Source: Phycisphaeraceae bacterium (GTDB lineage: Bacteria; Planctomycetota; Phycisphaerae; Phycisphaerales; UBA1924). Taken from it: a stretch of 64,000 nt of DNA. The translations under genes and the position numbers were made by a program. The notes under the pieces were generated by a model. It had not been told where the DNA came from and made no database searches. It saw only the letters and a list, made by a program, of their open reading frames with translations. Position 1 is the stretch's first letter, and every line of letters begins with the position of its first letter. This document shows, one piece after another, positions 40,378 through 50,737 of the stretch. The stretch spans positions 62,001-126,000 of the forward strand of contig JAHBXE010000002.1 of NCBI GenBank assembly GCA_019636625.1, written 5' to 3'.

Positions 40378-40848
40378 ATGCGAAGCGTGGTCCAGCGGGT
40401 GAGCCGGGGGAGTGTGGAGGTGGGTGGGCGGATCGTGGGGGAGATCGGGCGCGGGCTGGTGGCGCTGGTGGGGATTGAAGCGGGGGACCAGGCGGGGGAC
40501 CGGGCATGGATGGCGGACAAGTTGGTTCACCTGCGGATCTTCGAGGATGCGGCGGGGAAGATGAACTTGAGCCTGGTTGATCTTGGCGCGGCGGGGGAGA
40601 AGCCCGGGCTGCTGCTGGTGCCGAACTTCACGGTGGCGGGGGATGCGAGGAAGGGGCGGCGGCCGAGCTTTGACAACGCGATGAGGCCGGAGCAATCGGA
40701 GGCGGAGTTCGGGCGGCTGGTGGAAGAGGCGAGGGCGCTGGCGCCGACGGTGGATGTGCGAACGGGGGTGTTCCGCGCGGAGATGAGCGTGCACCTGACG
40801 AACGTTGGGCCGGTGACGATTGTGCTGGAGTCGAGGCGGGGGGAGTGA
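40378..40848 (+). CDS. dtd: D-aminoacyl-tRNA deacylase
   Basis: A 156-residue proofreading enzyme that removes D-amino acids (and glycine) wrongly attached to tRNA. The N-terminus MRSVVQRVSRGSVEV and the Gly-Pro motif in LTNVGPVTIVLES are standard. The catalytic segment normally reading SQFTL is PNFTVAGD here; the threonine nucleophile remains, but the conserved Ser-Gln pair is replaced. It is otherwise full length. The start is leaderless. Confidence 0.88.
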   Translation: MRSVVQRVSRGSVEVGGRIVGEIGRGLVALVGIEAGDQAGDRAWMADKLVHLRIFEDAAGKMNLSLVDLGAAGEKPGLLLVPNFTVAGDARKGRRPSFDNAMRPEQSEAEFGRLVEEARALAPTVDVRTGVFRAEMSVHLTNVGPVTIVLESRRGE

Positions 40849-40887
40849 GCGGGGGCGGGGTCGGGGTTGGGGGGCGCGGAGATTGGC

Positions 40888-41949
40888 GTGCTGAGTCGGG
40901 GAACCAAGGCGGCGCGAATCCTGGTTGTGCTGCTGGCGGTTGCCGCGGCGGCGGCGTGTGCGCCGGTGACGATCGTGGAGTCGCCGTGGAAGGCCGATGC
41001 GGCGTGGGGGGCGGATCAGCACCGGCGGATGGCGGAGAGGCTTGAGGCGTGGATCGACGCGGCGGAGCCGGTGGGGTCGGTCGCGGATGTGGCGCAGCGC
41101 TGCGAGTTGCCGGGGGTGGTGCTGGTTGGGGAGTCGCACGATGCGCCCGAGAGCGCGAAAGGGCTGGTGCGGCTGCTGCTGGATCGTGGGAACGTGGAGT
41201 TGTGGGAAGAGGGGATCATCTGGACGCAGGGATCCGGGGATTCGAGGCTGCAGGGGTTGTACTCGCGGGCGTGGCGGGATGGGCCGCGGCGGCGGATCAT
41301 CGCGGGAGGATCGAGTTTCAACCGGGCCTTTGCGGAGCGCATGCGGGAAGGGCGGCCGGAGCGGCTCGTGGTGTACGCGGGCAATGCGCACATCGTGCAC
41401 ACGAAGGAGATGGATGGGGCGGAGCCGCGGACGGGGGGGCCGCTGCCGGCGGACGTTGCCGCGGCGGCGGGGGCGGCGGTGACGGCGGTGGCGGTGTACC
41501 CGCGGACGAACCTGGCTGGGTACGCGGATCTGAACATGGCGGTGTCGATCCTGGCGAGCGTGAGCGCGGGGAGGCTGGATGCGGCGGGTGCCGTGGAGGA
41601 GGCAGAGTGGTGCGAGGAAGCGCTGGATCGGGTGTGGGAGGCGATGGCCCGGCGGGGAGACTTTGTGACGGGCGTTGGTCCGGGGCGCTGGATCGCGTGC
41701 ATCGGCGGCGGGCGGAGCCCGTGGCGGATGCGGACGGTGGCGGCGGTGAAGAGGGTGCTGAGTGATGGGAGAGTTCGAGAACTGGTGGAGGCCGGCGCGG
41801 AGATTGCGCTGGTGCAGCGGGCGGTGAACAACGGCGTGGTGGGGCGTGCGTACGAGGAGTTTGTGTTTGAAGTGCTACCGCCGGGCCGCGCGGCGGTTGG
41901 GGTGGTGGTGACGGGAAAGGGGGAGGTGAGGGTGAGGTCGGCGAGGTGA
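40888..41949 (+). CDS. ChaN/TIKI-like putative lipoprotein
   Basis: A 353-residue exported protein. The N-terminal helix ending AAAAAC-AP looks like a weak lipobox near residue 23. The pair VVLVGESHD (near residue 73) and LVVYAGNAHIVH (near 160) is the histidine/glutamate pattern of the ChaN/TIKI/EreA-like superfamily, which includes haem-binding and metal-dependent hydrolase members. I start at GTG 40888, where GGAG stands 6 bases upstream; an in-frame TTG at 40867 is an alternative. It is monocistronic and convergent with prkA. Confidence 0.6.
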   Translation: MLSRGTKAARILVVLLAVAAAAACAPVTIVESPWKADAAWGADQHRRMAERLEAWIDAAEPVGSVADVAQRCELPGVVLVGESHDAPESAKGLVRLLLDRGNVELWEEGIIWTQGSGDSRLQGLYSRAWRDGPRRRIIAGGSSFNRAFAERMREGRPERLVVYAGNAHIVHTKEMDGAEPRTGGPLPADVAAAAGAAVTAVAVYPRTNLAGYADLNMAVSILASVSAGRLDAAGAVEEAEWCEEALDRVWEAMARRGDFVTGVGPGRWIACIGGGRSPWRMRTVAAVKRVLSDGRVRELVEAGAEIALVQRAVNNGVVGRAYEEFVFEVLPPGRAAVGVVVTGKGEVRVRSAR

Positions 41950-41968
41950 CCGAGGGTCGGCGTGGCCG

Positions 41969-44092
41969 CTACTTGGACTTCTTGTCGCCCCGGGCGAAGA
42001 TGCTCGCCACGTAGTTGAGCACGTCGGTCGCGCTGGCGTCGTTGTATCCGAACTGCTTGATGAGCCGCTGCTTGACCACGTCGATCTTGGCCTGGGTCTC
42101 GTCGTCCACGACCGAGGAGACCAGGTTCTTGAGTTTGATCGTGTCGCGCTGGTCCTCGAAGAGTTTGAGTTCGAGCGCGCGGTACAGGCGGGCGTTGGTG
42201 TTGAACTCGAATTTCTTGCCGTCCAGAGCCAGCGCCCCGATGTAGTTCATGATCTCCTGGCGGAAGTCGTCCTTGCGGCTCTCGGGGATGTCGATCTTGT
42301 CCTCGATCGACCGCATGAGCCGCTCGTCGGGCTCGTCGTCCCGCCCGGTGTAGCGGTTCTTGACGCGCTCCTTCTGGGTGTAGGCCCGCACGTTCTCGAT
42401 GTAGTTGGCGCACAGGCGGCGGATGGCGTCCTCGTCGGCGGAGATCGCCCGCTGCACCTCGCCCTTGATTATGTCCTCGTACTCCTCCTTCACGACCGAG
42501 AGCAACTCCCGGTATCGCTTGCGGGTGTTCTCGTCGTTGATGAGCGAATGGTGGGAAAGCCCGCTCTCGAGTTCGTTGAGGACCATGAACGGGTTGATCG
42601 TTCGTTCCTCCAGCGCCTGGCGGCTTACCAGGGCGTTGGAGATCTTGTCCTGGATGTACCGCGGGCTGATGCCGTTCATCCCCTCGCGCTGCGTCTCGTC
42701 CTTGAGTTCCTTGACCGAGTCCTCGGTGTACCCGGGGATGCTCTTGCCGTTGTAGAGTTTGAGTTTCTGGAGCAGCGACAGGCCGGCCTTGCGCGGCTCC
42801 TCCAGGCGGGTCAGCACCGCCCACATCGCCGCGACCTCCAGCGTGTGGGGGGCGATGTGGATGTTGCGGATGCGCTCCGTCCCGAAGTCCTTCTGGTAGA
42901 TCTTGATCTCGTCATCGAGGCGGATGTTGTACGGCACGTCGATCTTGATCGTCCGGTCCCGGAACGCCTCCATCATCTCGTTGGACTGCAGCCGCTTGTA
43001 CTCGGGCTCGTTGGTGTGCCCGATGATGACCTCGTCGATATGCGTCTGCGCGAACTTCTTGGGCTTGATCGTGTGCTCCTGCGTCGCCCCCAGCAGGTCG
43101 TACAGGAACGCCACGTCGAGTTTCAGAAGTTCGATGAACTCGCAGACCCCGCGGTTGGCGATGTTCAGTTCCCCGTCGAAATTGAACGCCCGCGGGTCGG
43201 AGTCCGAGCCGTACTGCGCGATCTTGCGGTAGTTGATGTCCCCGGTCAGTTCCGTCGAGTCCTGGTTCTTCTCGTCCTTCGGCTGGAAGGTGCCAATGCC
43301 GATGCGGTCCTTCTCGGACAGCACCACGCGCCGGACGCGGACGTGCTCGATGACCTTCTTCCAGTCGCCCTTGTAGAACCGCATGAGGTCGTCGATGATC
43401 TTGCGGCAGAAGGGGTCGGGTTCCTGCGGGAGGCGGAGCTTGCCCGAGTGGTGCTTGGGCTTGTAGTTTTCGTTGAGGCGCATCAGGAGGTCCGTGCGGG
43501 CCTCGGCGGGCACGATGACCAGCGGGTCCTCGTGCATCGGGCATGGGTACGCGTGGGTCTTCTTGGCCTCGCCCGGGGCGCCGTCGACGGGCGTCACCTG
43601 GCATTCTTCATCCAGCAGCCACGAGAAGGAGTACAGGGCGCCCTCGTCCGTGCGGGAGTAGGCCTCGATGCCCTTCTTCAGAAGGCGGGCGATCGTGCTC
43701 TTGCTGGAGCCGACGGGGCCGTGGAGCAGGAGGATCCGCTTGTCCGTGCCGTAACCCTCGGCGGCGGAGCGGAAGAAGTCGACGAGGGACATGAGGGCGA
43801 AGTCGAGGCCGAAGATGCCGTCGGCGCCGTTGTCGAAGGGGTCGCTGAAGAAGTGGTAGCGGACGACATCCTTCTTGAAGAGCTTGTACTTCTCGAAGCC
43901 GTGGGAGAGGATGGCGTCGTAGAGGCGCTGGTAGGCGTTGCGGACAACGTCCGGGTTCTTCTCCGCGATTTCCAGGTATTCCCGGAACGTGCCTTCCCAG
44001 TGGTGGTCTTCGAAGCGGCGCCGGTCGAGCTTGGCGTCGATGATCGAGACCAGGTCGCGGGAAGCGTCGTGGGAATGCGGGGAGTTGGACAT
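41969..44092 (-). CDS. prkA: PrkA-type serine protein kinase/AAA+ protein
   Basis: A 707-residue protein of the PrkA family, with an AAA+ domain followed by a kinase-like C-terminal domain. Walker A is [18 protein letters not shown] near residue 118; [15 protein letters not shown] is the typical N-terminus, and [13 protein letters not shown] and [17 protein letters not shown] are family blocks. Members affect stress and stationary-phase physiology; protease activity has also been reported for B. subtilis PrkA. The usual partners yeaH and spoVR are absent nearby. The ATG at 44092 is preceded by GGAGGTG, and the leader may be up to 200 nt. Confidence 0.92.
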   Translation of the reverse strand: MSNSPHSHDASRDLVSIIDAKLDRRRFEDHHWEGTFREYLEIAEKNPDVVRNAYQRLYDAILSHGFEKYKLFKKDVVRYHFFSDPFDNGADGIFGLDFALMSLVDFFRSAAEGYGTDKRILLLHGPVGSSKSTIARLLKKGIEAYSRTDEGALYSFSWLLDEECQVTPVDGAPGEAKKTHAYPCPMHEDPLVIVPAEARTDLLMRLNENYKPKHHSGKLRLPQEPDPFCRKIIDDLMRFYKGDWKKVIEHVRVRRVVLSEKDRIGIGTFQPKDEKNQDSTELTGDINYRKIAQYGSDSDPRAFNFDGELNIANRGVCEFIELLKLDVAFLYDLLGATQEHTIKPKKFAQTHIDEVIIGHTNEPEYKRLQSNEMMEAFRDRTIKIDVPYNIRLDDEIKIYQKDFGTERIRNIHIAPHTLEVAAMWAVLTRLEEPRKAGLSLLQKLKLYNGKSIPGYTEDSVKELKDETQREGMNGISPRYIQDKISNALVSRQALEERTINPFMVLNELESGLSHHSLINDENTRKRYRELLSVVKEEYEDIIKGEVQRAISADEDAIRRLCANYIENVRAYTQKERVKNRYTGRDDEPDERLMRSIEDKIDIPESRKDDFRQEIMNYIGALALDGKKFEFNTNARLYRALELKLFEDQRDTIKLKNLVSSVVDDETQAKIDVVKQRLIKQFGYNDASATDVLNYVASIFARGDKKSK

Positions 44093-44398
44093 CACGCACC
44101 TCCGGGTCCTGCCCCGGCGCGGCAACATCCGCCCCGTGTGCAGGTCCAGTTCGTCCTTGAATCGCCATGTCGCGGCGTGATCGGCCGCGGCGGCGAGGGT
44201 CCTGCCGTGCGCGGAGAATCCCCTCCTGGCACGCTCGATGCCACCTCGGGATATCGGCTGTTCTCTCGGGAGACACCACTCCGACCCGCGAGGCTTCCCA
44301 TGTTCTTATACGCACGAGAGAGGAATTGGATCACGCAGTTCCTGCCGATTCCGGACGTACCGGGGCAGGTCCAGTAAAGCCCTGCTTACACTCGGTCC
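44093..44398. other. divergent promoter region of prkA and trmB
   Basis: No gene is supported in these 306 bases. A TATA-rich spot (TTCTTATACGC, about 44303-44313) can be read as a -10 box on either strand and would give prkA a leader of about 200 nt. CCTGCC...GGCAGG is a loose inverted repeat near 44341-44368. The trmB -10 box lies at the right end. Confidence 0.45.
44387..44392 (+). promoter_or_regulatory. leaderless -10 box of trmB
   Basis: TACACT is followed by CGGTCC (6 nt) and the ATG at 44399. Confidence 0.6.
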
Positions 44399-45235
44399 AT
44401 GTCATTTGGGCTGGGACGAGGTCGGGCCTTGGAGCCGGGGGCGGTGGCGGTTTCGGAAGCGGAGCTGCCGCCGATGTCCGACGCTGTCATGACCGATCCG
44501 CTGGCGGGGCGGGTTGATCCGCGGGCGTGGTTTGCTGATCCGGGGAGGCCGCTTGAGATCGAGATCGGATCGGGCAAGGGCACGTTCCTCATTCAGCACG
44601 CCGAGCAGCACCCGGAGACGAACTTCCTGGGGATTGAGTGGGCGAGGGAGTTCTTTGAGTACGCCGCGGATCGGATCCGGCGGCGTCGGGCGGGGCTGGC
44701 GGATGAGGAGACGGGGCGGGATGAGCTGTCGGCGGCGCCGGCGCGGGCGTTGCTGAACGTGCGGATGCTGCACGCGGACGCGTCGGAGTTCATCCGTTGG
44801 CGCGTGCCGGATGGGATCGTGCGGGTGATTCACCTGTATTTTTCGGATCCGTGGCCGAAGTCGAGGCACCATCGGAGGCGCGTGGTGCAGGACCGGTTCC
44901 TGGCGGAGGCGGCGCGGGTGCTTGTTCCCGGCGGCGAGGTGCGGGTGGTGACAGATCATGCGGAATTGTGGGCGTGGGACTCCGCGTACTTCGCGGATTG
45001 GGCGGAGGATCCGTCGGGGCTTCTCGATCGAGAGGCGGCGGCGCGTGGCGCGGCGGATGTGGCCCGGGAGCGGCGGGAGCGGCCGGTGGGGATGCCCGGG
45101 GTCAAGCCGTTTGTCATGGCGCCGTTTGCGCGGTCGGCGGGGGCGGGCGAGGGGGAACTGGTGGGGACGAACTTCGAGCGCAAGTACCGCCGGGAGGGGC
45201 GCGCGTTCTGGGCGGTGGTGCTGCGTCGGGCGTGA
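44399..45235 (+). CDS. trmB: tRNA (guanine-N7)-methyltransferase
   Basis: A 278-residue AdoMet enzyme that makes m7G46 in tRNA. Motif I is LEIEIGSGKGTFLIQHA near residue 53, then FLGIEWAREFFEYA, the TrmB signature LYFSDPWPKSRHHRRR near 148, and TNFERKYRREGR at the C-terminus. It is longer than typical because of an insertion of charged residues (RRRRAGLADEETGRDE) in the first half and an N-terminal extension of about 45 residues. The leaderless box supports the first ATG. Confidence 0.93.
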   Translation: MSFGLGRGRALEPGAVAVSEAELPPMSDAVMTDPLAGRVDPRAWFADPGRPLEIEIGSGKGTFLIQHAEQHPETNFLGIEWAREFFEYAADRIRRRRAGLADEETGRDELSAAPARALLNVRMLHADASEFIRWRVPDGIVRVIHLYFSDPWPKSRHHRRRVVQDRFLAEAARVLVPGGEVRVVTDHAELWAWDSAYFADWAEDPSGLLDREAAARGAADVARERRERPVGMPGVKPFVMAPFARSAGAGEGELVGTNFERKYRREGRAFWAVVLRRA

Positions 45236-45239
45236 GGCG

Positions 45240-46028
45240 TCAGGGGCGGCGGGCGGCCTGGATCAGGGTGTGCAGGCGCTTGGGATCGAGCGCGTGATGA
45301 CTGAGGGACTTGGCCCGGCGAAGGTCCTTGCGCAGGCGCTTGAGTTCATCGAGGGAAGGGTCCAAGGGGGCCAGACACTTGGCGAGCGCGGGCTGGGCCT
45401 GGCGGCGAATGTAGCGGCTGTACGCGGAGGCGGCCCGTCCGGCGGCGGTGAAGAAGCCGACGAGGGCGACCATGGCGCCGATGCCGCCGATTGTTCCAAG
45501 GCCCGGTCGCGGGCCGCCGTTGGTTGATCGAAGGATGATCGCTCCGGCGAACGCGGCCGCGCCGAGAAGCCCGATGGCCAGCGCGGCCCACGCGGGCGCA
45601 TCCAGGGAAGGCGTCTTCATTCGGATATCGATGGAAGCGTTGAGCAGTTCGAAGGGCTCGCGGATGGCGGGCTCGCGGAGCGCGGGGTCGAACGTGCCGC
45701 TGAGTATCGCATCGTCGAGGTCGAAGCGCTCGCGGCAGCGATCCATGAGGTCCGGGGAGGTGCGAGCGGCGAGGGAGATGGCGTCGCTTGTGGTTTGGCG
45801 CACGACCTCGGTGTACAAGCCCGGGTTCCCTTCGTACACAGCGCCGCATGATTCGCACCACAGTTCGTGCCCGACGATCTTGGCGGGTCCGAGGGGGATG
45901 AAGTTGATGTGCCAGCCGCTGGCTACGGAGTGCAGGGCGCACACGCGGACGTCGCGGCAGATCGGGCAGTACTCCGCGACGTAGCCTTGTTTGCGGCGGG
46001 GGGTGCGTTGGCCGATCGCCATGAACAT
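45240..46028 (-). CDS. zinc-ribbon membrane protein, function unknown
   Basis: A 262-residue protein with an N-terminal zinc-ribbon-like pair of knuckles ([11 protein letters not shown] near residue 20, [11 protein letters not shown] near 55). A helical central region follows, then two membrane helices (about residues 145-165 and 178-198), and a basic helical C-terminus with [18 protein letters not shown] do not recognise the family. The ATG at 46028 has TACCCT exactly 6 nt upstream; a second in-frame ATG is two codons later. It is divergent from queC and convergent with trmB. Confidence 0.65.
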   Translation of the reverse strand: MFMAIGQRTPRRKQGYVAEYCPICRDVRVCALHSVASGWHINFIPLGPAKIVGHELWCESCGAVYEGNPGLYTEVVRQTTSDAISLAARTSPDLMDRCRERFDLDDAILSGTFDPALREPAIREPFELLNASIDIRMKTPSLDAPAWAALAIGLLGAAAFAGAIILRSTNGGPRPGLGTIGGIGAMVALVGFFTAAGRAASAYSRYIRRQAQPALAKCLAPLDPSLDELKRLRKDLRRAKSLSHHALDPKRLHTLIQAARRP

Positions 46029-46034
46029 GGGCCA

Positions 46035-46040
46035 AGGGTA
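46035..46040 (-). promoter_or_regulatory. leaderless -10 box of the zinc-ribbon gene
   Basis: TACCCT-TGGCCC-ATG, 6-nt spacing, divergent from the queC box. Confidence 0.55.
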
Positions 46041-46082
46041 CGGGGCCGGAAGGGCCAACTGTCTTACGCGGGCCCCGCCCCA

Positions 46083-46088
46083 TACCGT
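46083..46088 (+). promoter_or_regulatory. leaderless -10 box of queC
   Basis: TACCGT is followed by TGGCC and the ATG at 46094. No preQ1-type aptamer is visible. Confidence 0.5.
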
Positions 46089-46093
46089 TGGCC

Positions 46094-46837
46094 ATGGCCG
46101 GCGCCCTTCCACATCATGCTCCCGCCGTGGTGCTCCTTTCGGGGGGCCTGGATAGCGCCGTGGCCCTGGCCGCGGCGAAGCGGGACGGGTTTGCGTGCCA
46201 TGCGATTTCCTTTGACTACGGGCAGCGGCACCGGGTGGAGCTGGAGGCGGCGGCTCGGATCGCCGCGCGGGCGGGGGTGCCGCACAAGGTGGTCGGGGTG
46301 GACCTTCGGGCGATCGGCGGGTCGGCGCTGACGGACGACATTGATGTCCCCAAGGACCGCTCGGAGGCTGAACTTTCCGGCAGCGTGCCCGTCACCTACG
46401 TCCCGGCGCGCAACCTCATTTTCCTTTCCATCGCCGCCGGCTACGCCCAGACGCTGAGTGCCTGGAACATCTTCATCGGCGTCAACAGCGTGGACTACTC
46501 GGGGTACCCCGACTGCCGGTGGCCGTTCGTGGAGGCATTTGCGCGGGCGGCGAACTTCGCCACGGGCGTGTGGGATGACCGCGACAGGGCCACCCTGCAG
46601 CGCCCCGGCTTCACCATCCACGCCCCGCTCATCAACCTTACCAAGGTCCAGATCATCCGGCTTGGCCGCGAGCTTGGGGTGGACTTCATGCTCACGCACT
46701 CCTGCTACGACCCGGGTGAGTCGGGGATAGCGTGCGGGCATTGCGACAGTTGCCTCATTCGGCGGCGCGGGTTCGCGGAAGCGGGGGTTCCTGATCCGAC
46801 GCGGTACCATGCTCGTGTGCCGGCGGTGGAGCCGTGA
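46094..46837 (+). CDS. queC: 7-cyano-7-deazaguanine synthase
   Basis: A 247-residue ATP-dependent enzyme that converts 7-carboxy-7-deazaguanine to preQ0 in queuosine synthesis. The PP-loop is [13 protein letters not shown] near residue 14, followed by [12 protein letters not shown], and the zinc site uses the cysteines in [20 protein letters not shown] near residue 205. [16 protein letters not shown] is also characteristic. It is coupled to queE by a GTGA overlap; the other pathway genes (folE, queD, queF, tgt) are not in the window. Confidence 0.95.
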   Translation: MAGALPHHAPAVVLLSGGLDSAVALAAAKRDGFACHAISFDYGQRHRVELEAAARIAARAGVPHKVVGVDLRAIGGSALTDDIDVPKDRSEAELSGSVPVTYVPARNLIFLSIAAGYAQTLSAWNIFIGVNSVDYSGYPDCRWPFVEAFARAANFATGVWDDRDRATLQRPGFTIHAPLINLTKVQIIRLGRELGVDFMLTHSCYDPGESGIACGHCDSCLIRRRGFAEAGVPDPTRYHARVPAVEP

Positions 46838-47577
46838 GCCTTCCGTTGTCCCGGCCCGAGACGGCACAGGCCGACCGGCTCCGCGTTTCGGAGACATTCA
46901 CCTCGGTTCAGGGCGAGGGCAAGCTGACGGGAATCCCTTCGCACTTTGTACGGATCAGCGGGTGCAACCTGCGGTGCGGGTGGTGCGACACGCCGTACGC
47001 GAGCTGGGACCCGGAGGGGGACGTGGTGCCGGTGGAGGATCTGGTGCGTGGCGCGGCGGCGACAGGAGTGCGGCACGTGGTTCTCACGGGCGGCGAGCCG
47101 ATGCTCTTTCCCGCGATCGAGCCGTTGGCGGGAGGCCTGTGCGCGGCGGGGATCCACATCACGATCGAGACGGCGGGGACGGTGTGCCGCGATATGGCGT
47201 GCGACCTGCTGAGCCTGAGCCCGAAACTCGCCAACTCGACGCCGCGGGCGGGGGATCCGCGTGATCCGGACGGAGCGTGGCGCTCGCGGCACGAGTCGCG
47301 GCGTCTGAACGTGGGGGTCTTGCAGTCGCTGCTGGACATCTACCCGGAGCGGCAGTTCAAGTTTGTGGTTGGTTCTCCGGGTGACCTGCCGGAGATCGAA
47401 GCGCTCCTGTCAAAGCTCCGCGGGGTTGCACCGGGCGATGTCATGCTGATGCCCGAAGGCGTGAGGCCGCCGACCGAGGCGACGTCGCGGTGGATCGGTG
47501 AGGCCTGTGCGCGCCGAGGGTGGCGTTACTGCCGCCGATTGCACATTGATCTGTTCGGGAATGTGCGGGGGACGTAA
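46834..47577 (+). CDS. queE: 7-carboxy-7-deazaguanine synthase
   Basis: A 247-residue radical-SAM enzyme that forms the 7-deazapurine ring from 6-carboxy-tetrahydropterin. The cluster-binding motif is [17 protein letters not shown] near residue 45, preceded by [12 protein letters not shown] and followed by [11 protein letters not shown]; the C-terminus [14 protein letters not shown] is typical. The GTG start overlaps the queC stop. Its product is the substrate of QueC, the preceding gene. Confidence 0.94.
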   Translation: MSLPLSRPETAQADRLRVSETFTSVQGEGKLTGIPSHFVRISGCNLRCGWCDTPYASWDPEGDVVPVEDLVRGAAATGVRHVVLTGGEPMLFPAIEPLAGGLCAAGIHITIETAGTVCRDMACDLLSLSPKLANSTPRAGDPRDPDGAWRSRHESRRLNVGVLQSLLDIYPERQFKFVVGSPGDLPEIEALLSKLRGVAPGDVMLMPEGVRPPTEATSRWIGEACARRGWRYCRRLHIDLFGNVRGT

Positions 47578-47761
47578 GTAAGCTTCCGCTGGCGATGGGG
47601 TGGTGCTTTGGGGCCGGTCGCCGGCGGTGCGCACCTGCCAGTACGGCAGAATCCCTAAACTGAAGCTGGCGGCGGAGCAGTGGCGGTAGGGGCTTTGGCT
47701 CGCGACGGATTGGTACCGGAGTTGCATCCTGAGAGAAGGAACGAAAGTGGAGTCAGGAACC

Positions 47762-49168
47762 ATGAAAACTTCCGTGTTGCGCGTGGTGGCTGTCGGTCTG
47801 CTCGCGTCGTGGTCTGTCGTGGCGGTGGCGCAGCCGATTGCCGAAGAGCGGTCGGCGTCCGGCCAGGCGTCGGTGCGGGAGGACTTGAAGGTGGCGAGGT
47901 CGCTCTCGCGCGCGTTCAACCACGCGGCGACGACGATCGAGCCGTCGGTGGTGCACATCACGGAGTTTTCGAGGACCGTGGAGCGGCAAGGTTTCTTCGG
48001 GCCGGCGCGGGAGGTGATTCGGCCGACGGGGGCGGGCTCGGGCGTGATCGTGACGTCGGATGGGTACATCCTGACGAACCACCACGTGATCGCGGGCGCG
48101 GAGAAGGTGCGGGTGAAGCTGGCGGACGACCGGGAGTTTGACGGGCGCGTGATCGGATCGGACCCGGCGACGGACCTTGGCGTGGTGAAGGTGGAGGCGT
48201 CGAACCTGAAGGCGGCGGAGTGGGGGGATTCGGATGCGCTGGAAGTCGGGGAGTGGGTCATCGCCGTGGGCAGCCCGTTCGGCCAGTTCAACAACAGCGT
48301 GACGGCGGGGATCGTGTCGGCCAAGGGAAGGACGGGGCTGACGGCGCTGAGCGAGGAGCGGTTTGAGGACTTCATCCAGACCGATGCGGCGATCAACCCC
48401 GGGAACTCGGGCGGCCCGCTGGTGAACCTGGAGGGGCAGGTGGTCGGGATCAACAGCCAGATCGCGTCGCGGAGCGGGGGCTCGGTGGGCATCGGGTTCT
48501 CGATTCCGACGTCCATCGCGCGATCGGTGATGGACATGCTGATCCGCAACGGTCGGGCCGATCGCGGGGCGATCGGGATCAACGACCTGGCGGTGCCGCC
48601 GGCCGAAATGATGCGGGCGTTGCAGGTTCGATCGGGCGTCCGGATCGGCGCCGTTGTCGAGGGCGGGCCGGCGGACAAGGCCGGTCTGAAGGCCGGAGAT
48701 GTCATCACGCGGTTCAACGGGCGGGTGATCGACTCGGTCAATCGGCTGCGGAACGCCATCGCGTTTACCCCGCCGGGTTCGGCCGCGGAAGTGGAGCGTG
48801 TCCGGGATGGAAAGTCGGCGATGGTGACGCTCACGGTCGGCGACCGCTCGGACTTTGTCCCCGGTTCGCAGGCGGTCAAGCGCTTTGGCTTCGCCGTCAA
48901 GACGGTGCCTCCGGCGGATGCGCGCCGGCTGGGCCTGAACGGGGTCTACGTGTCGGAGATCGAGGTGCTTGGGCCGGCGGCGCAGGCGCCGACACCGCTG
49001 CAACGGGGCGACATCATCGTCGCGCTCAACAACCGGGAAGTCGCGGATGCGGAGGAGTTCGACATCTTCATGCGGCGCTACCGCGGGGAGTCGCTCCGGC
49101 TGAACGTCATCCGGCCCGGCTGGCCCAGCCCGCAGCGCGGGTACATCGACCTCACCGCCCGGCAGTAG
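47762..49168 (+). CDS. HtrA/DegP-type periplasmic serine protease
   Basis: A 468-residue protease with a signal peptide (residues 1-24, ending AVAQ). The catalytic triad is visible: H in ILTNHHVIAGAE near residue 115, D in DPATDLGVVKVE near 146, and S in INPGNSGGPLVNLEG near 222. Two PDZ domains follow (IGAVVEGGPADKAGLKAGDVI, then a second ending in DIIVALNNREV). It degrades or refolds damaged envelope proteins. AGGAA precedes the ATG. A TAAACT box at about 47656 could be its promoter, giving a leader of about 100 nt; no other gene lies in 47578-47761. Confidence 0.92.
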   Translation: MKTSVLRVVAVGLLASWSVVAVAQPIAEERSASGQASVREDLKVARSLSRAFNHAATTIEPSVVHITEFSRTVERQGFFGPAREVIRPTGAGSGVIVTSDGYILTNHHVIAGAEKVRVKLADDREFDGRVIGSDPATDLGVVKVEASNLKAAEWGDSDALEVGEWVIAVGSPFGQFNNSVTAGIVSAKGRTGLTALSEERFEDFIQTDAAINPGNSGGPLVNLEGQVVGINSQIASRSGGSVGIGFSIPTSIARSVMDMLIRNGRADRGAIGINDLAVPPAEMMRALQVRSGVRIGAVVEGGPADKAGLKAGDVITRFNGRVIDSVNRLRNAIAFTPPGSAAEVERVRDGKSAMVTLTVGDRSDFVPGSQAVKRFGFAVKTVPPADARRLGLNGVYVSEIEVLGPAAQAPTPLQRGDIIVALNNREVADAEEFDIFMRRYRGESLRLNVIRPGWPSPQRGYIDLTARQ

Positions 49169-49213
49169 TGCGCCGCGGCCATGAAACTGGATCGGAGCGG
49201 GGCTCCGCCTCTT

Positions 49214-50737
49214 TCAGGGCGTTGCGACTGCCGGTGCGACGGTTTGCGTGCGGTCAAAGCCCAGCGCCCATGGGGCGATGAAGTACATGAATACGGTGAT
49301 GACGGCGATGGACAGGAAGTTCAGGATGAGCCCTGCGCGGGCCATGTCGGCCACGCGGAGGTAGCCCGAGGCGAACACGAGGGCGTTGGGTGGTGTGCCC
49401 GTGGGCATCATGAAGGCGTAACTCGCCGCGATGGCCGTGGGGAGCATCAGCAGGTACGGGTGGACGCCGAGCTTGACCGCCGCGGGGGCGAGCACGGGGA
49501 GGAAGATGGTCACGATGGCGGTGTTGCTGCCGACCTCGGTTGCGAAGACGACGACCGTGGTCACGATGAGCACGAGCACCAGGGGGTGAACATTCAAGCC
49601 CGAGAAGATGGAGCCGATGAAGGCATCCACGCCGGTCGAGCCCACCGCCGCGGCGAGGGAGAGCCCGCCGCCAAAGAGCAGCAGCACGCCCCAGGGGACG
49701 CGGGAGGCGCTGGTCCAGTCGAGGACGAATCGGCGCCGGCGGATGCTCACGGGGAGGATGAAGAGCAGGAGGGCGGCGGCGATGGCGATGGTGGCGTCGG
49801 CGATGTGGACCGGGCGGTCGAGCAGGGATGACACGAGGCGGCTGAGGGGCTTGCCGAAGATCCAGGCGGAGGCGGCGGCGATGAAGACGGCGAAGGTGAG
49901 CACTTCTCCGGGGGAGGGCCTGCCGAGTTCGCGGAGTTCCTGTCGGATCAGTTCGTGCACGCCCTCGAGGCGGGTCGAACGGAAGCGGTAGGTGAACTTG
50001 ACCAGCACAAGCCAGGTCAGCGGGAGGAACACGGCCATGAGCGGGAGGCCGATTTTCATCCACATGGTGAAGTCGATCTGCACGTTGTACGTCTTCTGAA
50101 TGAAGGCCGTGGCGACGGCGTTTGGCGGGGAGCCGATGACGGTGCCGATGCCGCCGATGGTGGCGGCGTAGGCGATGCCGAGCATCATGGCCTTGGCGAA
50201 GTTGTCGCGGTGCTTGCCGCCCGGCTCTTCCAGCCGTTCGCCGATGAGCGCCACGATGCTGACACCCAGGGGCAGCATCATCACGGCGGTGGCGGTGTTG
50301 GAGACCCACATGCTGATGAGGGCGGCGGCGACCATGACGCCGGCGACGAGCCGGTCCGGGCGCGTGCCCACGGCGAGGATGGTCCAGAGGGCGAAGCGTT
50401 TGTGCAGGTTCCAGCGCTCCATGGCGACGCCGAGGAGCATTCCGCCGAGGAAGAGGAACACCACTTCGTCCGCGTAGGGCGCGGCGGCTTTCTTGATATC
50501 CGCGATGCCGAGGATCGGGAAGAGCACGAGGGGGACCAGGGCTGTGGCCTGCATGGGCAGGGCTTCGGAGAGCCACCACGTGGCCATGAGGGCAATGGCC
50601 GCCATGGTGGCGCGCCCGGCGTGGGTCAGGTCGTGCCCGCCGATGTGGGGGAGAAGGTAGTAGAGCGCGACCGCGACCAAGGGGCCGGCGAAGAAGCCGG
50701 TCCATTGCACGGCGGGATGGCTTGGTCCATCGGTCAT
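49214..50737 (-). CDS. SLC13/DASS family anion transporter
   Basis: A 507-residue inner-membrane transporter with about 11-12 hydrophobic helices. Both Ser-Asn-Thr substrate/sodium motifs of the DASS family are present (SMWVSNTATAVMML near residue 143 and EVGSNTAIVTIF near 415), plus IGGIGTVIGSPPNAVA and MMPTGTPPNALVFASG. It would import di- or tricarboxylates or sulfate with sodium. GGAGGA lies before the ATG and TACCCT further up. It is convergent with the HtrA gene. Confidence 0.9.
   Translation of the reverse strand: MTDGPSHPAVQWTGFFAGPLVAVALYYLLPHIGGHDLTHAGRATMAAIALMATWWLSEALPMQATALVPLVLFPILGIADIKKAAAPYADEVVFLFLGGMLLGVAMERWNLHKRFALWTILAVGTRPDRLVAGVMVAAALISMWVSNTATAVMMLPLGVSIVALIGERLEEPGGKHRDNFAKAMMLGIAYAATIGGIGTVIGSPPNAVATAFIQKTYNVQIDFTMWMKIGLPLMAVFLPLTWLVLVKFTYRFRSTRLEGVHELIRQELRELGRPSPGEVLTFAVFIAAASAWIFGKPLSRLVSSLLDRPVHIADATIAIAAALLLFILPVSIRRRRFVLDWTSASRVPWGVLLLFGGGLSLAAAVGSTGVDAFIGSIFSGLNVHPLVLVLIVTTVVVFATEVGSNTAIVTIFLPVLAPAAVKLGVHPYLLMLPTAIAASYAFMMPTGTPPNALVFASGYLRVADMARAGLILNFLSIAVITVFMYFIAPWALGFDRTQTVAPAVATP

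Noticed and set aside
42548-44377. A 609-codon open frame on the plus strand over prkA
   Set aside because: It is fully antisense to a well-conserved PrkA family gene; long shadow frames are expected at this G+C content.
46089-46093. A preQ1 riboswitch in front of queC
   Set aside because: The -10-like box ends 5 nt before the start codon, leaving no room for an aptamer in the transcript.
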